Part shown: piece by piece, positions 1 to 13,844 of the stretch
Numbering within the stretch: the stretch's first letter is position 1
Layout: each line of letters begins with the position of its first letter
Assembly (NCBI RefSeq): GCF_000430045.1
Contig: NZ_KE387023.1
Span: forward strand, 1,516,891 to 1,580,890
Source of the DNA: Calidithermus chliarophilus DSM 9957
GTDB taxonomy: Bacteria; Deinococcota; Deinococci; Deinococcales; Thermaceae
Length of the DNA stretch: 64,000 nucleotides
Reading direction: 5' to 3'
Position numbers and translations under genes: made by a program
The notes under the pieces: model-generated
Databases searched by the model: none
Told to the model about the DNA's origin: nothing
The model's input: the letters and a program-made list of their open reading frames with translations, nothing else

Positions 1-1171
1 CGTCGTCACGGGAGCGGCCGGAGCCGGAGGAGCGGCTGCTGCGCCCGCGGTCGTCGTCGTCCTCACCCCAGCGGGCCCGCGCCCCCATCCGCCCGATCTC
101 GCTGACGCGCTCCCGGCTCATCGAGGCGAAGCCGCGCCCGCCGCGGTCGTCGTCATCGTCATAACGGGACCCGCCGCGGCCAGAGCCGGAGAAACGCCCC
201 CCGCGCCCACGGTCGTCGTCGTAGTCCTCGCCCCAACGCGCCCGGGCGCCCATCCGCCCGATCTCGCTCACCCGCTCGCGGTCCATGGAGGCGAAGCCCC
301 GCCCGCCGCGGTCGTAATCGTCGTCCTCGTCGTAGCGGGAGCCGCCGCGCGAGCGCGAGCTGTAGCCGCGGTCGTCGTCTTCCTCGTAGCGGGAGCGGGA
401 GCTCGAGCCGTAGCGCCCCCCGCGCCCGCGGTCCTCGTCGTCGTAGTCCTCGCCCCAGCGGGCGCGGGCGCCCATGCGCCCGGCCCGGCGGGCCTCTTCG
501 GAGTCCCACTCGTAGGCGTCGCCGTACTCGTGGGCGGCCCGCCCGCCCCGGCTGGCGATCTCCCGCCGTTCCTCGCGGCCCATCGAGGCGAAGCCCCGGC
601 CACCCCGGCCGTAGTCTTCTTCGTCCTCGTAGCGCGACCCGCCGCGCGAGCGCGAGCTGTAGCCGCGGTCCTCGTCGTCGTAGTCCTCGCCCCAGCGCGC
701 CCGGGCGCCCATCCGCCCGATCTCGCTGACGCGCTCGCGGTCCATGGAGGCGAAGCCCCGGCCGCCGCGGTCGTAATCGTCGTCCTCGTCGTAGCGGGAG
801 CCGCCGCGCGAGGAACGGGAGCTGTACCCGCGGTCGTCATCGTCGTACCGGGAGCGGCCCCCGCGCCCGCCGCGGTCGTCCTCGTAGCCCTCGTCGTCGC
901 CCCAGCGGGCGCGGGCGCCCATCCGCCCGATCTCGCTGACGCGCTCGCGGTCCATGGACGCGAAGCCCCGCCCGCCGCCCCGGCCGCCCCGGTCGTCGTC
1001 CTCGTCATAGCGGGAGGAACGGGAGCTGTAGCCCCGGTCGTCGTCGTAGTCGCCACGCCCGCCGTGGGAGTGGCGCCCGCCTCGAGCGCGGTCCTCGTAC
1101 GTCAGGTTCGAGCCGCGGCCGCCGCCTCGGCGGTCGTCGTCGTAGTCACGGGTGTTGCGTCCGTTCGCCAT
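1..1171 (-). CDS. KGG-motif repeat (stress-type) protein, 3' end outside the window
   Basis: An open frame runs from ATG at 1171 to the left edge (at least 390 codons, no stop seen on frame-by-frame reading), preceded by GAGGAG about 8 nt upstream. The protein is extremely rich in R, G, D and S. It carries five copies of a GFASM(D)RER..EIGRMGARARWG block, with the Met of each FASM at residues 73, 143, 197, 296 and 351. The third copy is closest to the classic KGG motif (REIASRGGRAAH). This is the short motif of Con-10/GsiB-like stress-induced proteins, which are normally small, so a protein of this length is unusual. Linkers are Asp/Arg/Ser/Gly low-complexity and probably disordered. The role is inferred to be desiccation or stress related. 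Longer-looking ORFs in other frames here are shadows of the repetitive codons. Confidence 0.75.
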   Translation of the reverse strand, partial: MANGRNTRDYDDDRRGGGRGSNLTYEDRARGGRHSHGGRGDYDDDRGYSSRSSRYDEDDDRGGRGGGRGFASMDRERVSEIGRMGARARWGDDEGYEDDRGGRGGRSRYDDDDRGYSSRSSRGGSRYDEDDDYDRGGRGFASMDRERVSEIGRMGARARWGEDYDDEDRGYSSRSRGGSRYEDEEDYGRGGRGFASMGREERREIASRGGRAAHEYGDAYEWDSEEARRAGRMGARARWGEDYDDEDRGRGGRYGSSSRSRYEEDDDRGYSSRSRGGSRYDEDDDYDRGGRGFASMDRERVSEIGRMGARARWGEDYDDDRGRGGRFSGSGRGGSRYDDDDDRGGRGFASMSRERVSEIGRMGARARWGEDDDDRGRSSRSSGSGRSRDD

Positions 1172-1289
1172 TATTGGACTCCTCAGGTGAGGGCGGGGTT
1201 GGCCTGGGCAGGGCTCGAGCACACCCCATCGGCTCGCTGCCCGTTCGCTGGGTGCCGGGGTGGGCGCGCCGAAACGCCCCCGCCCCGGG

Positions 1290-1739
1290 TTACGTCGTTT
1301 TGCCCCGGGCTTCCACCGGGTGCCCCGAGAGCAGGGCCCCCAGCTTCTCGAGGTCGTGCTCGAGCATCTTCTGCGGGTCCTTGAACACGCTGGCGAAGGC
1401 CTCGCCGATGGCGCCGCCCGGCGGGTCGTACTCGACGTGGACCGTGATCCTCGAGCCCGTGCCCTCGGGCCGCACGGTGATAAAGCCCCGGGTCTTGATC
1501 GAGCCCTCGACCGACTCCCACGCCAGGGTAGAGGGCGGCTCGAAGGTCTTGGTCACCGCCTTCCAGGACACCGGGATGCCCAAAGGCCCCGCCAGGTGCC
1601 ACTCCGACGTGTTCTCGTCGAGCTTTCGCACCTCGCGCACGTTGGACATGAAGCGGTCGAAGTTCTGGTAGTTCGACACGAAGGCCCAGGCTTCCTGGAC
1701 GCTGGCTTCGACCCTTACGCTAGCCTCTGCGACGTACAT
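1290..1739 (-). CDS. SRPBCC (START/CoxG-like) family protein
   Basis: 149 residues. It opens with YVAEASVRVEASVQEAWAFV and continues with FDRFMSNVREVRKLDE and a C-terminal helix (MLEHDLEKLGALL), the helix-grip layout of SRPBCC/polyketide-cyclase-like proteins that bind hydrophobic ligands. I chose the second of two nearby ATGs because GGAGG lies six bases before it. The frame stays open upstream for about 100 codons, but that part is composition-driven. It precedes the KGG protein on the same strand with a gap of about 120 bases, so the two may be cotranscribed. The substrate cannot be told from sequence. Lipid or quinone binding is only the general expectation for the family. Confidence 0.7.
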   Translation of the reverse strand: MYVAEASVRVEASVQEAWAFVSNYQNFDRFMSNVREVRKLDENTSEWHLAGPLGIPVSWKAVTKTFEPPSTLAWESVEGSIKTRGFITVRPEGTGSRITVHVEYDPPGGAIGEAFASVFKDPQKMLEHDLEKLGALLSGHPVEARGKTT

Positions 1740-2165
1740 CGTCATCCTCCGGTTCAGCCCGGCATCCCGTTCCCCAAGAAGGGGTGAGGCCGGGATGGCC
1801 GCGCTCGTCTGGCCCGGGGCTTCCCCGTGAAGGGGGTCTACCCCGGGATCTGCGCTCGCCAGGGGCGAGCCGTCGTTCGCGCTGGCTTTCGGCCCGACGT
1901 CGGGCCGCGGGGGCGGGCGGGGGGCGCGCCGGTCGGGGTGGTTGCCGTGGGGGTGATCCGGTTCACGCTCTAAAGCCCTCCTTCCGCGCCGACGTGCGTC
2001 CAGTGTGGCACCGGGGCTATCTGCTGCCATCAGCGTGTGGAAGGGGCAAACCTTAACACTAAAGTGCCAACCCGGAAGGACTCAGGGTGCCTTCAGCATG
2101 ATCCGGGAGACTCCTTAACGAGCATTAATTCGGCACCCGGCCCGGTGCCCTAGAAAGGAACGCGC
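1740..2165. other. divergent intergenic region
   Basis: No convincing gene is seen in these 426 bases. The left two thirds is GC-rich upstream sequence of the SRPBCC gene. The right part (about 2050-2130) is more AT-rich and should hold the promoter of the response regulator. It includes a short palindrome CACT-AA-AGTG (2057-2066) and, just before the ribosome binding site, an inverted repeat GGCACC/GGTGCC (2132-2137 with 2144-2149). Confidence 0.5.
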
Positions 2166-2807
2166 ATGAACTCCAGGGTTCGCATCCTGTTGGTGGACGA
2201 TCATCCGATGGTACGTGAGGGGATCAAGCTCTTCCTCAAGCAGGACGGCTCGCTCGAGGTCGTGGGCGAGGTCTCCAACGGCGAGGAGGCCCTGCGCGCC
2301 GTCGAGCAGTTACAGCCCAACGTGGTGCTGATGGACCTCCTGATGCCGGTGATGGACGGGGTGAGCGCCATCCAGCAGCTCAAAAGCCGCCACCCCGAGG
2401 TCGAGGTGCTCGCCCTCACCAGCGTGCTCGAGGACGAGAAGGTGATCGGGGCGGTGCAGGCGGGGGCCAGCGGCTACTTGCTCAAGGACAGCCAGCCCTA
2501 CGAGCTCATCGAGGCCATCCACGCCGCCGGGCGGGGCGAGGTGCGGCTGCACCCCGAGGCCGCCAAGCGCCTGATGCGCCAGGTCAAGACCCCCGAGATG
2601 CGCGAGCCGCTCACCCCGCGCGAGGTGGACATCCTGTGCCTGGTGGGCAAGGGCTACTCCAACAAGCGCATCGGCAAGCAGCTCAACCTCTCGGAGAACA
2701 CGGTCAAGGCCCACGTCAGCTCGATCCTCTCCAAGCTGGGGCTCACCTCCCGCACCCAGGCCGCGCTCTTCGCGCTGCGCGAGGGCCTGATCCAGCTCGA
2801 GAACTGA
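2166..2807 (+). CDS. NarL/FixJ-type response regulator
   Basis: 213 residues. The receiver domain (about 5-120) shows the acidic pair D11-D12, phosphoacceptor D57 in VVLMDLLMP, T85 and K107. A LuxR-type helix-turn-helix follows (about 148-205, LTPREVDILCLVGKGYSNK). It is a DNA-binding transcriptional regulator phosphorylated by a partner kinase. The start has AAAGGA nine bases upstream. The kinase gene begins 11 bases after the stop, so the two form one operon. It is a close structural match to the second regulator at 23.3 kb, so the window holds two paralogous pairs. The signal and the regulated genes are not evident from sequence. Confidence 0.9.
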   Translation: MNSRVRILLVDDHPMVREGIKLFLKQDGSLEVVGEVSNGEEALRAVEQLQPNVVLMDLLMPVMDGVSAIQQLKSRHPEVEVLALTSVLEDEKVIGAVQAGASGYLLKDSQPYELIEAIHAAGRGEVRLHPEAAKRLMRQVKTPEMREPLTPREVDILCLVGKGYSNKRIGKQLNLSENTVKAHVSSILSKLGLTSRTQAALFALREGLIQLEN

Positions 2808-2818
2808 GGGGGCGGCCC

Positions 2819-5137
2819 GTGGCGGAGCCCGCCCTCCCCGAGCCCCAGCACAGCGCCGCGCTGCTGGAGGGCTTCTTGGGCAGCGCCACGCTGGCCTTCG
2901 CCTTCTTCGACCCCGACCTGCGGCTGCGCCGCGCCAACCCCCGCTTGGCCGAGCTCGCCGGCCACGCCGAGCTGCTGGGCCGCCCCGTGGCCGAGGCCTT
3001 CCCCGACTGCGCCGCCGCGCTCGAGGCCCCCCTGCGCCGGGCGCTGCGGCAGGGCGAGCCGGTGGAGGGCCTGGAGATCGTGACGCCGCGGGGCTGGTGG
3101 CTGGTGAGCTGCTTCCCGGTGAGCGGCCCGGGGGGCGAGCGGCTGGGGGTGGGACTGGCCGCGCAGAACATCTGCGCGCAGAAGCAGGTCGAGGAGGCGC
3201 TGCGCAAGAGCGAGGAGCGCTTCCAGCTCGCCGAGGCCTCCTCGAGGGGCTTCCTCTACGAGTGGCGCCTGCCGGAGAACACGGTGTGGCGCTCGCGGGG
3301 CTTCGCGGTGACGCTGGGCCACCTGCCCGAGGAGGTGCCGCAGGACCCACAGTGGTGGGCCGCCCAGATCCACCCCGACGACGCAGCCTGCGCGCGGCAG
3401 GCCATGGAGGAGGCGCTGCGGCAGGGCGGGGAGTACTCCACCGAGTACCGGGTACGCCACCGCGAGGGGCGCTACGTCCACCTGTGGGACCGCGGCCGGG
3501 TGCTCTACGACACACAGGGCCGGCCCGCGCGGGTGCTGGGCACCGCCACCGACATCAGCGAGCGCAAGCGCCTGGAGGCCGAGCTGGAGCAGGCCAGCCG
3601 GCACGTGCGCGACGTGATCAACAGCCTGGTGGCCTTCGTGGGGGTCACCACCCCCAGCGGGGTGCTCATCGAGATCAACCGGGCGGCTTTGGAGACGGCG
3701 GGGCTCGAGGCGGGCGAGGTGCTGGGCCAGCGGCTGGAGGACACCTTCTGGTGGGGCCACAGCCCCGAGGTGCGCGCCCAGCTCTTCGACGGGTTGCGCC
3801 GGGCGCGGCAGGGCGAGGTGGTGCGTTTCGACCTCCCCACCCGCACCAAGGACGGCGGCATCACCCTCGACTTCATCATCTCCCCGCTCAAGGACGCCGA
3901 GGGCCGGGTGGCCTACCTCGTCACCTCCGGCATCGACATCAGCGCGCGCAAGGCCGCCGAGGCCGCCCAGGAGCGCCTGATCGAGCTGCTGCAGCAGTCC
4001 GAGCGCGAGGCGCTGGCCCTGGCCCAGATCGCCAACAGCCTCAGCCTCTCCGACCCCATGCAGACCAACCTCGACAGCCTGGCGGCCCAGATCGCCGAGG
4101 TGACGGGAGCCCTGGCCTGCACGGTCGAGCTGATGCGCGAGGATTTGAGCATCACCAGCATGGGCTCTTTCGGCCTCCCCGAGGCGCTGCTGGCCGGCTT
4201 CACGGCGGTGCAGGCGGCGGGCGAGCGCCTGCCCAGCCAGCGCACGGCCCAGCGGCGCGAGATGGACGTGGCGCGCCGCTTCCGGGACAACGCCCTGAGC
4301 GACCCCCGCTACGCCCCGCTGCACGAGGCCCTGCGTGCGGTGCGCTGGAACACCGTGGCGGCGGCCCCGCTGGTGCAGGGCCAGCGGGTGCTGGGGGCGG
4401 TGGTGGCCTACTACGCCGAGGACGACGAGCCTGCCATCTCCGACCTGCTGCAGCTTTCCACCATCACCTCCCAGGTGTCGCTGGTGGTGGAGAACATGCG
4501 GCTGTTCCAGGAGGTGCGGGGCAAGGCCGCCCTCGAGGAGCGCACCCGCTTAGCCCGCGACCTGCACGACTCGGTCTCGCAAGCCATCTACGGAATCAAC
4601 CTGGGCGTGCACTCCGCCCGCGCCGCCCTGCCCCACAACCCCGCCGACGCCCTGCGATCCCTCGACTACGTGCTGCACATGGCCGAGACCGCCACCGCCG
4701 AGATGAAGAACCTCATCTTCGAGCTGCGCCCGGAGTCGCTCGAGCGCGAGGGCCTGGTGGCCGCCCTGCACAAGCAGACCCGCGCCCTGCGCCTGCGCCA
4801 CAACCTGGAGTTCGACCTCGAGCTCCCCCGCGAGCCCGAGCTCCCCCTCCCCGCCAAGGAGGCCCTCTACCGCATCGCCCAGGAGGCCCTCAACAACGTC
4901 ATCAAGCACGCCCAGGCCCGCCGCGTGAGCCTCGCCCTCGAGCCCCGCGAAGGCCGCTGGCGCCTGCGCGTCCGGGACGACGGCAAGGGCTTCGACCCCC
5001 ACCGCGAGTTCCCCGGCCACCTCGGCCTGCACTCCATGCGCGAGCGCGCCCTCAGCGTGGGCGCCGAGTTCGTCCTGCACAGCGCACCGGGGGAGGGGAC
5101 GTGCGTGGAGGTGTGGCTGGGGGTGGGGGGTGGGTAG
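2819..5137 (+). CDS. cytosolic multi-PAS/GAF sensor histidine kinase (NarX/DegS type)
   Basis: 772 residues from GTG 2819, which has GAGGGGG overlapping the upstream stop. The frame is open further upstream inside the regulator gene, but that part lacks domain character. Domain order is PAS (about 15-105), PAS with PAC (about 125-260), PAS (about 265-390), GAF (about 400-550), HisKA_3 with phosphoacceptor H583 in RLARDLHDSVSQ, and a C-terminal HATPase (NNVIKHAQA N-box, DDGKGFD G1 box). No membrane segment is seen, so it should sense an intracellular or diffusible signal such as redox state or a small molecule. It pairs with the regulator immediately upstream. The ligand of the PAS domains cannot be assigned: no cysteine cluster or obvious haem pocket was seen. 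Confidence 0.88.
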   Translation: MAEPALPEPQHSAALLEGFLGSATLAFAFFDPDLRLRRANPRLAELAGHAELLGRPVAEAFPDCAAALEAPLRRALRQGEPVEGLEIVTPRGWWLVSCFPVSGPGGERLGVGLAAQNICAQKQVEEALRKSEERFQLAEASSRGFLYEWRLPENTVWRSRGFAVTLGHLPEEVPQDPQWWAAQIHPDDAACARQAMEEALRQGGEYSTEYRVRHREGRYVHLWDRGRVLYDTQGRPARVLGTATDISERKRLEAELEQASRHVRDVINSLVAFVGVTTPSGVLIEINRAALETAGLEAGEVLGQRLEDTFWWGHSPEVRAQLFDGLRRARQGEVVRFDLPTRTKDGGITLDFIISPLKDAEGRVAYLVTSGIDISARKAAEAAQERLIELLQQSEREALALAQIANSLSLSDPMQTNLDSLAAQIAEVTGALACTVELMREDLSITSMGSFGLPEALLAGFTAVQAAGERLPSQRTAQRREMDVARRFRDNALSDPRYAPLHEALRAVRWNTVAAAPLVQGQRVLGAVVAYYAEDDEPAISDLLQLSTITSQVSLVVENMRLFQEVRGKAALEERTRLARDLHDSVSQAIYGINLGVHSARAALPHNPADALRSLDYVLHMAETATAEMKNLIFELRPESLEREGLVAALHKQTRALRLRHNLEFDLELPREPELPLPAKEALYRIAQEALNNVIKHAQARRVSLALEPREGRWRLRVRDDGKGFDPHREFPGHLGLHSMRERALSVGAEFVLHSAPGEGTCVEVWLGVGGG

Positions 5138-5140
5138 TAG

Positions 5141-5286
5141 GGGACGGCAGGCTCGTGGCTCGTGGTTTGTGGCCTGTGGTAACCCCACCCCAGCCCTCCC
5201 CGCGTGCGGGGAAGGAATATCCCCCCTAGCCCCCCTTGCTAAGGGGGGAACAAGGCGTCTGGCGTTTAGCGTTTAGCGTTCGGCGT
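5141..5286 (-). repeat. heptad mosaic repeat, copy 1
   Basis: A member of the dispersed family described in the findings, read in reverse order here. On the plus strand it has a gctcgtg/gtttgtg block (5151-5180), a palindromic CCCTCCCC..GGGGA block (about 5194-5215), a core with CCCCCCTT-GCT-AAGGGGGG (within 5218-5258), then ggcgttt/agcgttt heptads (5259-5286). The last block overlaps the 3' end of the MgtC-like gene and supplies its stop codon. Confidence 0.85.
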
Positions 5287-5743
5287 CCCCCGCCCCCGCC
5301 CGCGCCCCCTCGAACCACCCCAGCACCTCCAGGATGAGCAGCAACAGCAGCGTGGTGCCCACGGCGAGCAGGTAGCGCTCGAGGCCCACCGCCACCCCGA
5401 CGCCCGCGGCGGCCAGTAGCGAGGCGGCGGTGGTGAGGCCGCGCACGCCCTGGCCGCGCGAGACGAAGATGGTGCCCGCGCCCAGGAAGCTCACGCCCGC
5501 CACCACGGCCTCGAGCACGCGGCTGACGTCGAGGCGCGACGAGCCGTCGGCGGCGGGGTAGCGCTGGAGCATCACCTCGCCCAGGATCATGAACAGCGCG
5601 GCGCTCACCCCCACCAGCATGTGGGTGCGAAAGCCCGCGGCCTTGCCCTGGGCCTCGCGCTCCCAGCCGATCAGGCCGGTGAGCCCGGCCGCGACGAGGA
5701 GGCGCAGGAGCAGGCTGAGGTCGTGGCTGACGGCGGGGTCCAT
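5273..5743 (-). CDS. MgtC/SapB family membrane protein
   Basis: 156 residues. Hydrophobic segments cover about 9-30, 42-60, 80-98, 105-122 and 124-140. Family hallmarks are LTGLIGWEREAQGK..GFRTHMLVG at the start of the domain and GVSFLGAGTIF..GVRGLTTAASL in the middle. This is the conserved N-terminal membrane domain of MgtC/SapB proteins. The longer C-terminal domain of virulence MgtC is absent. Roles proposed for the family are Mg2+ limitation tolerance and ATP synthase modulation; which applies here is unknown. The last few codons (..DAER and the stop) lie inside the adjacent heptad repeat, so the repeat has probably altered the C-terminus. Confidence 0.85.
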   Translation of the reverse strand: MDPAVSHDLSLLLRLLVAAGLTGLIGWEREAQGKAAGFRTHMLVGVSAALFMILGEVMLQRYPAADGSSRLDVSRVLEAVVAGVSFLGAGTIFVSRGQGVRGLTTAASLLAAAGVGVAVGLERYLLAVGTTLLLLLILEVLGWFEGARAGAGDAER

Positions 5744-5814
5744 GCGGTTTCCAGGGCAGTATTTACACCCGCGTAGCCCCTGGGTGCAAGCCCCTTTAGT
5801 GGGGACGCGCGGGG

Positions 5815-5820
5815 TACTAT
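5815..5820 (+). promoter_or_regulatory. -10 box, leaderless promoter of the 5827 gene
   Basis: TACTAT ends six bases before the ATG at 5827, so the transcript would start at or next to the start codon. No good -35 hexamer is visible. Confidence 0.45.
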
Positions 5821-5826
5821 AGAGCG

Positions 5827-6405
5827 ATGCACCGCCCGGGAGCGCCGGGCCAGACTGTTGCGAAGCCGCCCCTAGCGGGGCGAGGGGGGTATTCGTTGGG
5901 CCTTATTCACTTCATCGCACTCACCGAGGACCGGGGGGCCGTGGCGAAGGTCGGGCGGATGCTCGAGCGCCACCACCCGCGGGCGCAGCTCTCGGTCGTC
6001 GCCCGCGCCCCCCGGGTGCCCCTGGGCGGCAGCCGCGCCGAGACGCTGGAGAACGGCACCACCCTCATCCGCACCGCCGACGTGGGGGCCGTCGCGGCCG
6101 ACGGCTTCGCCGCCGAGTGGCTCGAGCGCCTCGCCGAGGAGGTGAGCGCCCCGCACCGGCCGGGGCTGGCGCCGCTGGGCCGCCTGCTCACGGAGATGGG
6201 CCTCACGCCCGCGGAGGCCCGGCGCTACCTGGGCGAGCTGTACCAGGGGGCCACGCTGGTGCTGCTGCGGGGCTCGGCCGAGGCCGTGTGGCAGGTCTTG
6301 AACGCGCTGGAGTGGTCGCGCACCCGGGTCGTGGAGCACCCCGCGGCAGAGGGTGACCTGGCCCCGGGCGCCACCCCTTCCGTGGGCGAGGCCGACGGGA
6401 GCTGA
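5827..6405 (+). CDS. hypothetical protein, possibly YflT-like stress domain
   Basis: 192 residues from ATG 5827, which sits six bases after a TACTAT -10 box. An alternative is TTG 5896 with GAGGGGGG six bases upstream, giving 169 residues that begin at the conserved-looking strand LIHFIALTEDRGAVAKVGRML. The pattern of an N-terminal beta strand, then LTPAEARRYLGELYQGATLVLL, resembles general-stress YflT/DUF1269-type domains, where a Gly-containing strand follows an amphipathic helix. The match is weak and by eye only. No signal peptide or membrane segment is visible. Transcription probably ends at the terminator shared with the DUF892 gene. Confidence 0.6.
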   Translation: MHRPGAPGQTVAKPPLAGRGGYSLGLIHFIALTEDRGAVAKVGRMLERHHPRAQLSVVARAPRVPLGGSRAETLENGTTLIRTADVGAVAADGFAAEWLERLAEEVSAPHRPGLAPLGRLLTEMGLTPAEARRYLGELYQGATLVLLRGSAEAVWQVLNALEWSRTRVVEHPAAEGDLAPGATPSVGEADGS

Positions 6406-6421
6406 GCCGCAGAGCAAAAAG

Positions 6422-6445
6422 AAGGGCCGGGACTCCCCGGCCCTT
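6422..6445. terminator. bidirectional intrinsic terminator
   Basis: Stem AAGGGCCGGG (6422-6431) pairs with CCCGGCCCTT, ending at 6445. An A-rich tract precedes it, which reads as TTCTTTTT on the minus strand. It separates two convergent genes. Confidence 0.75.
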
Positions 6446-6467
6446 ACCCCTTAATCCCCGTGGGGGA

Positions 6468-6989
6468 TCAGCGTGAGCCGCGCGCGCCGCTCGAGCCGCC
6501 CTCGGCCGCCTCCGGGTTGATGAGCGACTCGGCCAGGCGGGTGAGCTTCTCGTCGGTGGCCTCCTCCTCCTCGAGGGTGCTGCCCAGCAGCTCTTTGTCT
6601 TCGCGCTTGCCCAGCATCTCGGCGAAGGTGCAGACGCTGCCGTAGGCCGCGATCTCGTAGTGCTCGACCTTCTGGGCCGCCACGATGAGCGCGGCGTCGA
6701 AGACCGCGGGGTCGGCCTCCTTCCGCTTGCCCAGCAGCTCCTCCCCCTCCTTCAGCAACCCCTCGATGCCCTCGCAGTGCTCGCCGGCGGGGTCTTCGCC
6801 CATGGCCTCGAAGACCTTCTCCAGGCGCTGGATCTGTTTCTTGGTCTGCTCGAGGTGCATCTGGAAGGCCCGCTGCAGCTCGGGCGAGGAGGCGGCCTCC
6901 ATCATCTTGGGCAGGGCCTTGGTGATCTGCTTCTCGGCGTCGTAGAGGTCGCGCAGTTCTTCGAGGTATAGGTGTTCCAGGCTGTGCAT
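6468..6989 (-). CDS. DUF892 / YciE-YciF ferritin-like protein
   Basis: 173 residues, all helical. It starts with LEHLYLEELRDLYDAEKQI and has the family E/H pattern: HLEQTKKQIQRLEKVFEAMG, VFDAALIVAAQKVEHYEIA, and LLGSTLEEEEATDEKLT. These four helices form a ferritin-like bundle in YciE/YciF-type proteins, with carboxylate and His residues able to bind a di-metal site. Family members respond to osmotic or general stress. The start is set by AGGAGGTGACG just before the ATG. The C-terminal tail (about 160-173, Gly/Ser/Arg) is low-complexity. The gene stands alone between a terminator and the trehalose operon end. Confidence 0.85.
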   Translation of the reverse strand: MHSLEHLYLEELRDLYDAEKQITKALPKMMEAASSPELQRAFQMHLEQTKKQIQRLEKVFEAMGEDPAGEHCEGIEGLLKEGEELLGKRKEADPAVFDAALIVAAQKVEHYEIAAYGSVCTFAEMLGKREDKELLGSTLEEEEATDEKLTRLAESLINPEAAEGGSSGARGSR

Positions 6990-7112
6990 TCGTCACCTCC
7001 TAAGGTGGTTGTCGTGAATAGCGTCCACGAAACGCTGCGCCGTGGACCCCTCCCAGCCTAGGCGGCGCGGCGGCGGCCCACATCGCCCCCATGGGTGGCG
7101 GGGGTTAACCCT

Positions 7113-8884
7113 TTAGTGTGCGCCCCGCCCGGCCGCCTCGAGCACCACCGCGCCCGCAGCGGGCACGTGCAGCACCCCGTCCCGCAGGGCCGGCTCGCCG
7201 TCGCTGGCTAGCAGGACGCGCCAGGGGCCTGCTGGAAGCTCGACGCGGGCGCCTTCGCCCCAGTGGGCCACCAGCAGCAGCACCTGGGGCGGGGTTTCCC
7301 GCCGCAGCAGCAGGGTTTCGCCGTCCGCGGGCCAGGCCCGCTGCCCCGAGCGCAGGGCCGGGTGGGTGCGGCGCAGGCGCAGCAGGGCGCGGTAGAACTC
7401 GAGCGTGGCCCGGTGCTCGCCCGCCTCGAGCTCGTCCCAGTTCAGCTTGGAGCGGAGGAAGGTGTCGGGGTCCTGGGGGTCGGGGATGGGCCCGCCCGCC
7501 GCGAAGCTCGAGAAGCCCGCGAACTCGGCGCGGCGCCCCTCGCTCACCCGCCGCCCCAGCTCGGCGTGGTGGTCGGTGAAGTAGAGGAAGGGGCTGCGGG
7601 CGGCCCACTCCTGGCCCATGAACAGCAGCGGGGTGGCCGCCTCGAGCAGCAGCAGCGCCGAGGCCGCCCGGAAGGCGCCGGGGCTCAGGTGGTGGTTGAG
7701 CCGTTCCCCGTGGGCGCGGTTGCCCACCTGGTCGTGGTTCTGGACGCAGTGCACGAAGGCGGGCAGGGGCACGCGGGCGGGGTCGCTGCCCCGGGGGTGC
7801 CCCTTGCGGCGGGTGGGCTGGCCGCAGTAGACCCAGCCCTGCTCCAGCGCCCGCGCGATCTCGGCGGCGGTGCCGTCGTACTCGGCGTAGTAGCCCTCCG
7901 AGTCGCCGGCTAAGGCCCGGCGCAGGCTGTGGTGGAAGTCGTCGGCCCACACCGCGTCGAGGCCCAGCCCGCCTTCCTCCGCCGGCAGCACCAGCCGCGC
8001 CTCGTTGCGCTCGTCCTCGGCGACGAAGAGGAGCTTGCGCGGGATGCGCTCCCTGGCCCGCTCGGCGATCTCCCGCAGCACGTGGCGGGGGGAGTCGTCG
8101 AGGATGGCGTGGGTGGCGTCGAAGCGCAGGCCGTCGAGGTGGAACTCCTCGAGCCAGTACAGCGCGTTTTCCACGAAAAAAGCCCGCACCGGCCCCAGCT
8201 CGAAGTTGGGCCCGTCGCCCCAGGGGGTCTTGTGGCGGGCGGTGAAGTGGTCGCGGCTGTAGGACCACAGGTAGTTGCCGTCGGGGCCCAGGTGGTTGTA
8301 GACCACGTCCAGCAGCACCGCCAGCCCGTGGGCGTGGGCCGCGTCCACCAGCCGCTTGAGGTCTTCGGGCCGCCCGTAGGCGCGGGAAGGGGCGTAGAGC
8401 GAGACCCCGTCGTAGCCCCAGTTCCAGCGGCCGGGGAAGTCGGCCAGGGGCATGAGCTCGAGCGCCGTCACCCCCAGCTCGCGGTAGTGGGGCAGCTTCT
8501 CGGCCAGGGCGGCGAAGGTGCCCTCGGGGGTGGCGGTGCCCACGTGCACCTCCATCACCACCAGCTCCTCCAGCCCCAGCCCCTCCCACGCCCCGTCGGT
8601 CCAGGGGAAGGCCGCCTGCACCACCTCGGAGGGGCCGTGCACGCCCTCGGGCTGGAAGCGCGAGGCGGGGTCGGGGAAGGGCCCCTCCCCGTCCACGCGG
8701 TACTTGTAGCGCTGCCCGGGGACCACGCCCTCGAGCCAGGCCGTGAAGTAGCCTTCGCCCTCGGGCTCCATGAGGTGGTAGGACTCCTCCCCCTCCCCGT
8801 AGAGCACCACCTCCAGCCGCTCGTGCCCCGCCGCCCACACCCGGAAGCGCGTGCCCGCGCCCTCGAGCCAGGCCCCCGCCCGTT

Positions 8885-8888
<4 letters not shown>
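7113..8888 (-). CDS. treZ: malto-oligosyltrehalose trehalohydrolase
   Basis: 591 residues from GTG 8888, the usual TreZ size. The start overlaps the glgX stop by four bases (GTGA) and has GAGGAGGAG upstream. An N-terminal E-set ([20 protein letters not shown]) precedes the GH13 barrel. The nucleophile Asp lies in [13 protein letters not shown], the acid Glu in [11 protein letters not shown] and the transition-state Asp in [10 protein letters not shown]. It hydrolyses the alpha-1,4 bond next to the terminal trehalose unit made by TreY, releasing free trehalose in the cytoplasm. It is the last gene of the treY-glgX-treZ operon. The very long ORFs in other frames over this gene are codon-bias shadows. 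Confidence 0.95.
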
Positions 8889-13836
<4,948 letters not shown>

Positions 13837-13844
13837 GGCGGGGT

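Noticed and set aside
268-1056. Thr/Ala-rich minus-strand ORF and a plus-strand ORF over the left edge
   Set aside because: They are other frames of the KGG repeat gene; only the frame starting at 1171 has a ribosome binding site and recognised motifs.
1740-2030. 100-codon upstream extension of the SRPBCC gene
   Set aside because: Composition-driven open frame; GGAGG sits directly before the internal ATG where family similarity begins.
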